This document shows positions 34,326-43,585 of a stretch of 44,504 bases of DNA, one piece after another. Both the position numbers and the translations under genes were made by a program. The notes under the pieces were generated by a model, which saw only the letters and a list, made by a program, of their open reading frames with translations, searched no databases and had not been told where the DNA came from. This DNA is from Saprospiraceae bacterium (GTDB lineage Bacteria; Bacteroidota; Bacteroidia; Chitinophagales; Saprospiraceae): assembly GCA_028285545.1 (NCBI GenBank), contig JANQPA010000022.1, positions 1 through 44,504 on the forward strand. The letters are read 5' to 3'. Position 1 is the stretch's first letter. Each line of letters starts with the position of its first letter.

Positions 34326-35105
34326 ATGGCTTTTCCAAGTACAGCCAAGGTGGCCTCCAATACCGTTTTCTCCTTTCAGGGAGCCAACCAGGGCAAAAAA
34401 ATTAAATTTACTGTTAATCAGCTGGCAGAATCAGTAATCATTTACATGGTCCAAACTATCCCTGGGCAATCCAAGCCCGTCATTCGCTTATTGGATGTAG
34501 ATAATACGAGTGTTGTATTTGAAAGTGATCATGGAACTTTCCAGATGGTTGCAGTTTTGCAATATTTTTCCCAACAATTACCGGAAGGAGGAAGTGCCAT
34601 CACTTTTGGGCAAAATGTCTCTTTTGATCCTGCTGAACCCAATAGCGCAGGAGGAGAAATATTTTATGGGTTTGAAGACAGGCCCCTTGCAAACACTTCT
34701 ATAGTTCCAATGATAATTCCATCTGCCGTAATAGATTTTCAGGATTTGCCTCTAAACACCATTTTCGAAATAGCTCCGCCTCCAGGCAAGTATTTGAATA
34801 TGGGGGTGGTACAACCCACCTCCAATTCAAATGGCTTATTAGAAGGAGGAGTGGTTGTTCATATTTACGATATCAATAGACAGGATGCCTTACTTGGTGT
34901 CATTAGGGATAGAGCAAAAAACAATGTAGATCAAGGTGCTCCTCTTGAAAACATCGAAAATGTTTTTTTTGATGTTTCCAGAAATGATCACCCGGATGGC
35001 CTTACGTTTATTGCTCTTGTTGAATTTAAAGAAGAAAATGGCGCTATAGTATTTGACATAGGTGATCCTAAGAGAGATGCATCCGTTGAAATCGAGGAAG
35101 TATAA
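34326..35105 (+). CDS. CHAT-operon partner protein 1 (tail FDIGDPKRDASVEIEEV)
   Basis: The 259-residue protein is of a family I do not recognise. It is rich in beta-strand-like stretches, has no signal peptide or transmembrane helix, and is acidic. The C-terminal half aligns with the protein encoded at 38352: similar blocks LLEGGVVVHIY / LLIEGNVYIYL, then NVFFDVS / NVYFDIS, then TFIALVEF / AYLIPMIG. Both end in almost the same 17 residues (here 243-259). It is the first gene of a three-gene operon, 21 bp ahead of the TPR-CHAT gene. It could be a substrate, inhibitor or targeting partner of the CHAT protein, with the tail as the recognition element (inference). The last three residues, EEV, would also fit a PDZ-type C-terminal ligand. 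Confidence 0.8.
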   Translation: MAFPSTAKVASNTVFSFQGANQGKKIKFTVNQLAESVIIYMVQTIPGQSKPVIRLLDVDNTSVVFESDHGTFQMVAVLQYFSQQLPEGGSAITFGQNVSFDPAEPNSAGGEIFYGFEDRPLANTSIVPMIIPSAVIDFQDLPLNTIFEIAPPPGKYLNMGVVQPTSNSNGLLEGGVVVHIYDINRQDALLGVIRDRAKNNVDQGAPLENIENVFFDVSRNDHPDGLTFIALVEFKEENGAIVFDIGDPKRDASVEIEEV

Positions 35106-35126
35106 AAAAAATAAAAAGCCGATATT

Positions 35127-38100
35127 ATGAAAACCATACTATCCTTTCCATTTCTACTCTTTTTTTTAATTATCAGCAGTCAATCAGTTGGACAAACTGA
35201 GCAAGACCCTGAAAAAGCTAGGCTTGCTCTGGAAAAGGCCCTGCTTGCCGCAGAAAAGGATGAAGATGAAGAGGATAGTATTAAAATTTACCTGCAAAAT
35301 GCCATGCAGGAATTTTTGTTGACCAAATTGTATGATAATCTAGTTTCCTCTGGATTAAAAACCTCTCCACAATTATATAGGCTAGGATATTCAGATGTTG
35401 GGGTTGATTACCTTATTTCTATCGATAAAGAAATGCAAAAATTAGTTGGAAATGCCTATCCTGGTAAAACAGATTTGCATTATCAGCTAGGGAGAGGTCA
35501 TTATTTTCAAAGAGATTTTGAAAGATGTGCCCAGGTGATCTTAGCTAATATGATACGGCTGGATTCAACTTCAGTTGAATATGCTAATCATTGTAATTTG
35601 TTAGGAGTAGTTTATAGAAACCAGGGTAAATTACTTCAGTCAGTTGAAACTTTAGAGAAAACTCTTAAAATTAGAATTAGGGTTTATGGGAATAAGCATA
35701 ATCAGGTAGCCAGTGTGATGAATAATATTGGGGTTGCTTATCGAAATATTGGACTATATGGAGATGCTCTTGATTACTATCAAAGAGCTTTAGAAATCAG
35801 AAAAGAATTATTGGGAAAAGAGCACAATTCAGTAGCCACCCTTTATTTAAATATGGGGGTGCTATTTTCAAATAAGGGCGAATACGAAAAGACTATCGAA
35901 TATTTTCAAAAAGCCCTGGACATTTTCGAACAAAAGCCAGCAAGTTTTGAAAAACGCATTGCTGATATATTCAATAATTTAGGACTTGCCTACCAAAAGA
36001 AAGGTGCTTTCCAGGAATCCGAAGCTTTTTACCAGCAAGCCATCAACAAATATCAGTCAAGCAAAGGAGAGAATAATGAAGAAATCGGGAATGTGCTTTT
36101 AAACTGGGCTAACCTTAGAGCCCTTCAAGGAGAGCATGAAAAAGAAATAGATCTGAACCAAAGAGCATTGCAATTATATCAACAAACGTTAGATAGTAAT
36201 GACATCAATGTATTGGATGCAAGAAACAATTTAGGTATTGCTTATGCATCTAATGGAGAATTTACAAAGGCACTGAATATTTTAGAAGGCTTAGAGACTT
36301 TATTAAGTGCGGAAAACGAACATTTAGAACTTCTGGCCAATATAAATAATGACATTGCTGATATCCATTTTAAGAATAAGGATTTTAATCGGGCAAAAAC
36401 ATATTCCCTAAAGGCTCTTGCCCTTTTTGAAAATTTATTAGGAGCAAAAAACTATCGCTTAGCCTATACTTATAATAGACTTGCAAGTATTGAAGAAAAT
36501 CTTGGTAACCCAATAGATGCCCTAAAATATATACAAAAAGCCTTAGCTGCTAATCATCAAAACTATGAAGAGGCATATACTCACGAAGCACCGCCTCCTC
36601 AAGGATTTTATAAATATGATTACTTCGTAGAATCACTAATTCAAAAGGCAAAACTCACGGCCCTGAAAGGAGATGCAAGCTCCTTACTTCAAGCCAAGTT
36701 GTATTATGATATCGCCGATTCAGTGCTTGTTCAGGTTAGAGATGAATTGATTTCTGTGGAAGATAAAATTACACTTTCTCAAAAAATATTTGACCTGTCT
36801 CAAGCTGCTATTGAAAATCAGATAAAATTGGCTCAATCCACTAAAGATACCCGATATCTTGAATCCGCTTTTCAAATTTCTGAAAAGAGCAAGAGTAATG
36901 TCCTAAGTCAATCTATCCAGGCTAACCAGGCTCGTGTATTTGCTGGTATTCCCGATTCTTTAGTTAATCTTGGTGACCGACTGCGATCAGACATAAACTA
37001 TTATAAGCTTAGATTGGCAGAATTGCCTGATAGTTTGAAAAATGCTTTATTCCAGGAAAAATTGTTTTTAGCTCAGCAAAATCACAAGGAATTAATTAAA
37101 AAACTGGAAGAAAAATATCCCTTGTATTACCAGTTAAAATATGATAGATCAGTTCCCCGGATTCCGGCCATTCAGTTTGTTTTACCGGAAAAGACGGCCT
37201 TGATAAGCTATTTTGTGGGAGAAAATACCCTTTATAGTTTTGTCATTACTAAAGACAACTTTGAGGTGTTCAATTCTTCGATAAATGAGGATTTTCTGGA
37301 TCAGTTGATTGGTTTTAGAAAAACAATAACCTATGTAGACGATATTTTTTATGAAGACTATGTTGAATTAGGCCAGGAACTGTACAATAAATTATTTCCA
37401 TTTAAATTGAATTCTGGAATAGAATCTTTAATAATTGTAGGAGATGGGAGTTTGAGTAAGATCCCTTTTGAAGCATTGTTGAACAAGCAGGTGGATAATC
37501 TAGAGGATCTAAATTATGGACAATTGCCCTATTTAATTAAATCCTATGATATTAAATACGAACTATCGGCGACAATGTATTTCCAGGAGCAATCCTTTGA
37601 GTCATCGCTGGATAAAGAAGGTGAAGGCCTCCTGGCTATAGCACCTGTATTTGCCGAACCTCAGGAGTTGAACTTATTTGCCTCGGAAATTCGAGATCCG
37701 GTTCAAAGTATAAGGGGGGAGGGTGACAGAGGTGGCGTCTCATTGGACGACCAATTTGTTAGGGCACTACCTGCTACTGCTGAGGAAGTAACTGCTATTG
37801 CTGAAGTATTTAGGGAAAATAGAAAACCTGCTAACACTTATTTATTTCAGGAAGCTAATGAAAAAAGCTTTAAGCAGGCAGAATTAAACAAGAGAAAATA
37901 CATACACATTGCTACGCATGGTTTTATAAATGAAACTCAACCTGATTTATCAGGTTTGATGATGTATCCTGATACCAGCTCTTCCGAAGATCATATTCTT
38001 TATTCTGGTGAAGTTTATGGATTAGAGTTAAATGCTGATCTTGTTGTTTTATCAGCTTGTGAAACTGGTTTGGGAAGAGTTGCTAGTGGTGAGGGCCTTC

Positions 38101-38336
38101 TTGGTTTGTCCAGGGCATTCAGGTATGCTGGTGCTGACCGATTGGTAGTATCCTTGTGGAAAGTAGAAGATAAAGCCACGGCTAATTTGATGACTGGTTT
38201 TTATAGGACTCATTTAAAGCAGAAAAACGCCGATTTTGCCAGCTCGATAAGAACAATTAAATTAGATATGATTAAAGGCCAGGATTATAACCATCCATAC
38301 TATTGGTCAGCCTTTGTATTAATTGGAAGTAAATAA
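35127..38336 (+). CDS. Secreted TPR-CHAT caspase-like protein
   Basis: The 1069 residues begin with a signal peptide (MKTILSFPFLLFFLIISSQSVGQ). About eight 42-residue kinesin-light-chain-type TPRs follow (about 140-480; for example ASVMNNIGVAYRNIGLYGDALDYYQRALEIRKELLG), then a helical linker (about 500-680). The CHAT domain occupies about 690-1069 with the caspase-type dyad H931 in IHIATHGFIN and C978 in VVLSACETGLGRVASGEGLLGLSRAF. The end HPYYWSAFVLIGSK is typical of CHAT proteins. CHAT proteases cleave partner proteins when their TPR sensor is engaged, but the target here is unknown. It is flanked at 21 and 15 bp by two paralogous proteins with a common tail, so a dedicated protease-partner unit is likely. 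A G-rich in-frame stretch (37711-37740) lies in the loop between the CHAT strands. Confidence 0.93.
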   Translation: MKTILSFPFLLFFLIISSQSVGQTEQDPEKARLALEKALLAAEKDEDEEDSIKIYLQNAMQEFLLTKLYDNLVSSGLKTSPQLYRLGYSDVGVDYLISIDKEMQKLVGNAYPGKTDLHYQLGRGHYFQRDFERCAQVILANMIRLDSTSVEYANHCNLLGVVYRNQGKLLQSVETLEKTLKIRIRVYGNKHNQVASVMNNIGVAYRNIGLYGDALDYYQRALEIRKELLGKEHNSVATLYLNMGVLFSNKGEYEKTIEYFQKALDIFEQKPASFEKRIADIFNNLGLAYQKKGAFQESEAFYQQAINKYQSSKGENNEEIGNVLLNWANLRALQGEHEKEIDLNQRALQLYQQTLDSNDINVLDARNNLGIAYASNGEFTKALNILEGLETLLSAENEHLELLANINNDIADIHFKNKDFNRAKTYSLKALALFENLLGAKNYRLAYTYNRLASIEENLGNPIDALKYIQKALAANHQNYEEAYTHEAPPPQGFYKYDYFVESLIQKAKLTALKGDASSLLQAKLYYDIADSVLVQVRDELISVEDKITLSQKIFDLSQAAIENQIKLAQSTKDTRYLESAFQISEKSKSNVLSQSIQANQARVFAGIPDSLVNLGDRLRSDINYYKLRLAELPDSLKNALFQEKLFLAQQNHKELIKKLEEKYPLYYQLKYDRSVPRIPAIQFVLPEKTALISYFVGENTLYSFVITKDNFEVFNSSINEDFLDQLIGFRKTITYVDDIFYEDYVELGQELYNKLFPFKLNSGIESLIIVGDGSLSKIPFEALLNKQVDNLEDLNYGQLPYLIKSYDIKYELSATMYFQEQSFESSLDKEGEGLLAIAPVFAEPQELNLFASEIRDPVQSIRGEGDRGGVSLDDQFVRALPATAEEVTAIAEVFRENRKPANTYLFQEANEKSFKQAELNKRKYIHIATHGFINETQPDLSGLMMYPDTSSSEDHILYSGEVYGLELNADLVVLSACETGLGRVASGEGLLGLSRAFRYAGADRLVVSLWKVEDKATANLMTGFYRTHLKQKNADFASSIRTIKLDMIKGQDYNHPYYWSAFVLIGSK

Positions 38337-38351
38337 CCTAAATCCTAAATT

Positions 38352-39113
38352 ATGTTTGCCAATATTCAAGCTACAGAAAATTCTAACGCTATCTTTTCTC
38401 CTGTTAATAGCAAAAAATCTCCTAAAGTGAAGATCAAAAAAATTGTCAAAAACACTTTGGTTTTGGCTTACAATTCACAAACAGGAGCTGTTTTCACCAA
38501 AAAAGGAGGGAACAAAAAATTTAATTTTAATGGACATGAAATTGGGATAAGTGCCTATTTAAAACCAGAATATATTCCTTCTACAAAACAATGTATTATT
38601 GGGCTCGGCACTTCAGATGACCCTAATAATAATTTTGCTGCTGCTTCTCTTACCATTAATTTCCTAGATTCTGTACCAGTGGGAGGGGAGAGACCAAGAA
38701 TCTATTCTGGGCCACGCAAGGCGGTGTGGACCGGGTATATTGAATCCACTGATTTTTTCTTGGACCTAAAAGCATTGGCTGGCGGCTATCGGTATTGCCA
38801 TATTCAAGTAAATACCGCACCTAACAGTCCTGATAATCTTTTGATAGAAGGAAATGTCTATATTTACTTGTCTCTAAGCTCAAACTACAAAGGACAGCCT
38901 CAGATCATTTATGCTGATGAAACGGTTGGTGTAAATAATTACGGTGTTGGATCGAGTAGATTATCTGTAATGAATCCGAATGTATATTTTGATATTTCTC
39001 AAGAACCACAGGCTTATTTAATACCTATGATCGGTGTTTCAGGGTCTAATCCATATAAATTTGATGTAGGGGACCCCAAAAGAGATGCAGAAGTAGAGGT
39101 AGAAGAAGTATAA
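38352..39113 (+). CDS. CHAT-operon partner protein 2 (tail FDVGDPKRDAEVEVEEV)
   Basis: The 253-residue protein is a paralog of the protein at 34326, with the closest agreement in the C-terminal half and in the last 17 residues (237-253). The DNA for the shared tail differs mostly at synonymous positions, so the peptide is under selection rather than recently duplicated. The N-terminus is basic (NSKKSPKVKIKKIVKN), with no signal peptide or transmembrane segment. The middle is beta-rich. It is the last gene of the operon, 15 bp after the CHAT stop and ending 5 bp before the convergent purL stop. The function is unknown. I keep it as a partner or substrate of the CHAT protein by position and shared tail. 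Confidence 0.8.
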   Translation: MFANIQATENSNAIFSPVNSKKSPKVKIKKIVKNTLVLAYNSQTGAVFTKKGGNKKFNFNGHEIGISAYLKPEYIPSTKQCIIGLGTSDDPNNNFAAASLTINFLDSVPVGGERPRIYSGPRKAVWTGYIESTDFFLDLKALAGGYRYCHIQVNTAPNSPDNLLIEGNVYIYLSLSSNYKGQPQIIYADETVGVNNYGVGSSRLSVMNPNVYFDISQEPQAYLIPMIGVSGSNPYKFDVGDPKRDAEVEVEEV

Positions 39114-39118
39114 TGGCA

Positions 39119-42100
39119 TTACTGCCTATCCTCCAACCATTTCCTTGCATTTACAAAGCCTTCAATCCAGGGAGAAACCTCATCCTTTCTTCCTTTAGGA
39201 TAATGAGCCCAATTCCATGGAAAAGTCGAGCGCTCAAAGTGGGGCATGGTGGCTAAATGACGTCCATCTGCACTGGCAATCATGGCAGCATTATAGTCGC
39301 TTCCATTTGGATTGGCTGGATAGGCATCATAACCGTATTTAGCTACAATATTATATTGATCTTCCTTCAGAGGAAGATGAAATTTTCCTTCTCCATGAGA
39401 TACCCAAATACCTAATTGATGGCCAGCCAAGCTTGATAACATCACAGAGTTGTTTTTCTGAATCACAACCGAAGTAAAGCAACTTTCGTGTTTAAAAGAT
39501 TCATTATGCAGCATAACGGCCTTCTGCTCATGTTCTGGATTAATAAGATCCAACTCAAGGAACAACTGACAACCATTACAAATTCCTACGGACAGTACAT
39601 CCTCACGCTTGAAGAAATTTTCAAGAGAGGTTCTTGCTTTTTCATTATATAAAAAGGCTCCTGCCCATCCTTTAGCAGATCCCAGAACATCAGAATTAGA
39701 AAACCCTCCTACTGCTCCAATAAATTGGATGTCTTCCAATGTTTCCCTTCCAGAAATTAGGTCCGTCATGTGGACATCTTTAACGTCAAAACCGGCCAAA
39801 TGCATAGCATTGGCCATTTCTCTTTCCGAATTACTACCTTTTTCCCGTAAAATGGCAGCCTTAGGCCTTGGTTTAGAGGAATCAATAGTTGGTTTTTTTC
39901 CATTGAAATGCTTGGGAAATTTATACTGAAGTGGTTGATGTTTATAATTATTATATCGAGCTGTTGCCAATTTTACACCAGCCTGTTTTTGATCCAGAAG
40001 AAAAGATGTTTCATACCAGACATCTCTTAGGGCGGCGAGATCAAAATGGTGGGTTTCTACTCCGTTTTTTATAGATAAGGCAATGTCCTCAGTAACCTTT
40101 CCAATTTGATAAAGAGGCAAAGGGTTATCGGCAAAATATTGTTCTATACTACCATCTGTTGCTTGGAAAATGATGCCACTGTTTTCAGAAAAAAGAAGCT
40201 TAATACTATCTTTTTCATTAATACTACTTAGATCAATTTCAGCTCCCAGGTCATTATCGCTAAAACACATTTCCAATAAGGTAGTGATCATGCCACCTGC
40301 AGAAATATCATGCCCGGCTAGAATCTTTTCTTCTTGAATTAAGGCTTGTATCAAATCGAAAGCCTGTGCAAAATCCTTAGCACTATTTACATTAGGAGCT
40401 TCTAGGCCAATTTTATTCTGTGTCTGTGCAAAGGAAGAACCTCCCAGTTGATGGGCTGATCCAGAAAGATTAAGATAATAAATAGGCCCACCTTCTTTCT
40501 GTAAAACCGGCTCCACCGCCTTGGTGATGTCATTACAGTGAGCAGCAGCAGAAACAATTACTGTACCAGGAGCCAGGACTTCTTCCTGATCATATTTCTG
40601 TTTCATAGAAAGGGAATCCTTCCCCGTAGGTATATTAATTCCCAAGTCGATAGCAAAATCTGAAATAGCTTGTACTGCTTCATAAAGTCGGGCGTCCTCT
40701 CCTTTATTTTTACAAGGCCACATCCAGTTGGCAGAAAGAGAAACAGATTGAATCCCTTTTTCTAATGGTGCCCAAATAATGTTTGTAAGTGCTTCTGCTA
40801 CAGAATTTTTGGACCCGGCCGCAGGATTGATTAGCCCACTAATTGGAGAATGGCCAATGGAGGTAGCAATCCCTTCTTTTCCTTCAAAATCAAGAGCCAT
40901 CAATCCATAATTATTTAAAGGCAACTGTAGTGGTCCGGCACATTGTTGTTTGGCCACTCGGCCACCCACACAACGATCCACCTTATTGGTGAGCCAATCT
41001 TTGCAAGCTACCGCCTCTAATCTTAATACCGCTCTAATATAATCCTGGATGGCATCAATGGAATAGGGTAGTGGAGCATAATGATAATTGAGATGCTGAT
41101 CTTGCATAATGGTTTTTGGAGAGCTGCCAAACATATCGGCCAGATCCAGATCCATTGGTTTAGTGCCTGATTTAACAGACTCAAAACTGAAATGATGATC
41201 ACCACTTACTTCTCCTACTTCATACATTGGAGCACGCTCACGGTCAGCGATCCGCCTTAGGCGAGCTATTTCTTCAGGAGAAACAATCAAGCCCATCCTT
41301 TCCTGAGATTCATTACCAATGATTTCTTTGGCTGAAAGGGTAGGGTCGCCAATAGGGAGTTGATCAAGATTTATTTTACCTCCGACCTCTTCTACTAACT
41401 CCGATAGACAATTCAGATGGCCACCTGCTCCGTGATCATGAATAGAAATAATGGTATTTGCATCACTTTCAACCATGGCCTGGATGGCATTGGATACTCT
41501 TTTTTGCATTTCGGGATTAGATCGCTGAACGGCATTAAGTTCTATACCAGTGCTAAATTCTCCGGTATCTGCAGAAGAGACTGCTGCACCTCCCATACCA
41601 ATCCGATAATTATCCCCTCCCATTACTACTATTTTATCTCCTTTCTGAGGCTGCCCTTTTAGCGAATGGCTCTTTTTGCCATAGCCAATACCTCCTGCCA
41701 ACATAATGACTTTGTCAAATCCCAGTTTACGGGCATCTTCCTGATGTTCAAAAGTTAACAGTGAACCGGCAATGAGAGGCTGTCCAAATTTATTGCCAAA
41801 ATCAGAAGCTCCGTTGGATGCTTTGATCAGGATATCCATAGGAGTCTGATAAAGCCAGGGACGTTCAGACATGGCATTTTCCCAGGGACGGTTATCGTTC
41901 AGTCGGGAATAAGAAGTCATATAGACTGCCGTTCCTGCCAGAGGTAAAGCACCTTGACCACCCGCTAGCCGATCACGAATTTCGCCGCCTGAACCTGTAG
42001 CAGCACCATTGAATGGTTCGACAGTGGTAGGAAAATTATGGGTTTCGGCTTTTAGAGAAATAACAGATTTGAATGGCTTTTTACTGTAAAAATCAGGTTT

Positions 42101-42781
42101 GTCAGGACTATTGGGAGCAAATTGAACAACTTCCGGGCCATCAATAAAGGCTACATTATCTTTATAAGCTGAGATGATACCATTGGGATTAACTTTTGAA
42201 GTTTTCTTTATCAATTGAAAAAGAGAATCTTTTTTCTCCTCGCCATCAATAACAAAGGTACCATTGAATATTTTATGACGACAGTGTTCGCTGTTCACCT
42301 GAGAGAAGCCAAAGACTTCCGAATCTGTCAATGGACGGCCAATTTTTTTTGAAACCTGCTCCAGGTAATCGATTTCTTCAGAACTTAAAGCCAGCCCCTC
42401 TTCTTTATTATATGCGGTGATGTCTTCAATATTCCTAATTGATTCGGGACTAATATTTATATCAAAAATATGTGTGTCCAGCTTAGCATATTTTTGAGAA
42501 AGCATGGGGTCATAATCTGAGCTATCCCCTTCTAATTTTTGGAAAAGTTCAATGCGTTCAATTCCCGTTATGCCCATGTTTTGGGTGATTTCCACTGCAT
42601 TGGTACTCCAGGGAGTGATCATAACGGCTCTTGGACCCACAAAGGGCCCATCGAAGATAAAGCCTCGGAGGAGGCTTTGATTACCAAATAGCCATTCTAA
42701 TTTTTGGATGTCTTCTTCTGATAAATGTTGGAGAACTTGGACGGCAAAAATCTTGGATGGATTACCGAAAAAGTGGATCAT
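39119..42781 (-). CDS. purL: Phosphoribosylformylglycinamidine synthase (single-chain FGAM synthase)
   Basis: At 1220 residues this is the large single-chain PurL, with an N-terminal PurS-like part, the linker, two AIRS-type halves and a C-terminal glutamine amidotransferase. Visible marks are FSQVNSEHCRHKIF, SLKAETHNFPTTVEPFNGAATGSGGEIRD, DHGAGGHLNCLSELVEEVGG, GKDSLSMKQ and the amidotransferase Cys in VGICNGCQLFLEL, with the late PHFERSTFPWNW. It converts FGAR, glutamine and ATP to FGAM in purine synthesis, in the cytoplasm. No other pur gene is adjacent, as is common where the pathway is dispersed. It is convergent with the CHAT operon. Confidence 0.97.
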   Translation of the reverse strand: MIHFFGNPSKIFAVQVLQHLSEEDIQKLEWLFGNQSLLRGFIFDGPFVGPRAVMITPWSTNAVEITQNMGITGIERIELFQKLEGDSSDYDPMLSQKYAKLDTHIFDINISPESIRNIEDITAYNKEEGLALSSEEIDYLEQVSKKIGRPLTDSEVFGFSQVNSEHCRHKIFNGTFVIDGEEKKDSLFQLIKKTSKVNPNGIISAYKDNVAFIDGPEVVQFAPNSPDKPDFYSKKPFKSVISLKAETHNFPTTVEPFNGAATGSGGEIRDRLAGGQGALPLAGTAVYMTSYSRLNDNRPWENAMSERPWLYQTPMDILIKASNGASDFGNKFGQPLIAGSLLTFEHQEDARKLGFDKVIMLAGGIGYGKKSHSLKGQPQKGDKIVVMGGDNYRIGMGGAAVSSADTGEFSTGIELNAVQRSNPEMQKRVSNAIQAMVESDANTIISIHDHGAGGHLNCLSELVEEVGGKINLDQLPIGDPTLSAKEIIGNESQERMGLIVSPEEIARLRRIADRERAPMYEVGEVSGDHHFSFESVKSGTKPMDLDLADMFGSSPKTIMQDQHLNYHYAPLPYSIDAIQDYIRAVLRLEAVACKDWLTNKVDRCVGGRVAKQQCAGPLQLPLNNYGLMALDFEGKEGIATSIGHSPISGLINPAAGSKNSVAEALTNIIWAPLEKGIQSVSLSANWMWPCKNKGEDARLYEAVQAISDFAIDLGINIPTGKDSLSMKQKYDQEEVLAPGTVIVSAAAHCNDITKAVEPVLQKEGGPIYYLNLSGSAHQLGGSSFAQTQNKIGLEAPNVNSAKDFAQAFDLIQALIQEEKILAGHDISAGGMITTLLEMCFSDNDLGAEIDLSSINEKDSIKLLFSENSGIIFQATDGSIEQYFADNPLPLYQIGKVTEDIALSIKNGVETHHFDLAALRDVWYETSFLLDQKQAGVKLATARYNNYKHQPLQYKFPKHFNGKKPTIDSSKPRPKAAILREKGSNSEREMANAMHLAGFDVKDVHMTDLISGRETLEDIQFIGAVGGFSNSDVLGSAKGWAGAFLYNEKARTSLENFFKREDVLSVGICNGCQLFLELDLINPEHEQKAVMLHNESFKHESCFTSVVIQKNNSVMLSSLAGHQLGIWVSHGEGKFHLPLKEDQYNIVAKYGYDAYPANPNGSDYNAAMIASADGRHLATMPHFERSTFPWNWAHYPKGRKDEVSPWIEGFVNARKWLEDRQ

Positions 42782-42855
42782 GCTGGATTGATTTTTCTTG
42801 AAAGGGGCAAAGGTCGTAGTTTTTTGGGAAAAGGGAAAGTATGCAAAAAAAAACT

Positions 42856-43359
42856 TTAATAAGCTTCCCCGGTAAAAGGACTAATCCTGGGACAGGGATT
42901 CCCAGCAATTCGTCTCCAGCTATTGATTTGACCTATATGAGTTAAAATATCAGTAATAGGTCCATTAATTAAATACCAAAAAGAATAGGTAGTATCGGTA
43001 CGTCGGAGGTGAACTGAGACCTTTTCAATTTCCTCCCCAGTCATTTTTTCTAAATAATTACTAAAGGCAATGCAGGTATTTAAAATTCCTTGGTGGTATT
43101 CAGAATAAGTGCTTATTTCCTTATTGATTTTAGCATCAGGATTAAAGGCACGATAGGCCCAGAAAAGTACCCGATACATATGATTTAGAAGCTCCATCAT
43201 GTCCATACTACCATCAACAGGACGAAAATTAATTTCATTATCAGTAAGGCCATTTGTTGCCAGATGGAAACGATATCCGATGCTGTCTATTAATCTAATT
43301 AAAATACCAGCTGAATTGATTGATTTTGGAGGATCTGGTAATTTTTGATAAGGATTCAC
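42856..43359 (-). CDS. DinB-like (DinB_2/YfiT superfamily) protein
   Basis: The 167 residues form a likely four-helix bundle. They have H60 in MELLNHMYRVLFW and the terminal motif TDILTHIGQINSWRRIAGNP, with H141 and the usual I-G-Q-x-x-x-x-R. In most DinB proteins a third metal ligand His precedes this His by four residues; here that position is Asp137, which could still bind metal. The family includes thiol transferases and stress-induced proteins, but most are uncharacterised. It is a single gene, with purL downstream on the same strand (75 bp gap). Confidence 0.75.
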   Translation of the reverse strand: MNPYQKLPDPPKSINSAGILIRLIDSIGYRFHLATNGLTDNEINFRPVDGSMDMMELLNHMYRVLFWAYRAFNPDAKINKEISTYSEYHQGILNTCIAFSNYLEKMTGEEIEKVSVHLRRTDTTYSFWYLINGPITDILTHIGQINSWRRIAGNPCPRISPFTGEAY

Positions 43360-43461
43360 TTTTATCTCTTTTGATTTTTTTGAAATGATTGAATATACGA
43401 TTCATAAATCAAAAAATAGATAGCTTGTCCTTTTATTGTTGACGATTTATAAAAATGAGAG

Positions 43462-43533
43462 ACACAATAATGAACATTTTTGAAACAATAGCACACTTTT
43501 TCGATATTTAATCCCTGCATCTTTGTTTTGAAT
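43462..43533 (+). promoter_or_regulatory. Shared element C: ACAATA boxes plus CATCTTTG, before the methyltransferase
   Basis: CACAATAAT (43464), TGAACATTTT (43471) and TGAAACAATA (43481) are followed after 27 bp by CATCTTTG (43518-43525). The first and third ACAAT cores are 21 bp apart, as in elements A and B; the middle box is weak here. The predicted transcript would start near 43535 and reach the methyltransferase ATG after about 50 nt. Confidence 0.55.
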
Positions 43534-43585
43534 CATTTTTGATTTGAAGTCCCATGAACATATTATTCACCCAAATTGACCTAAG

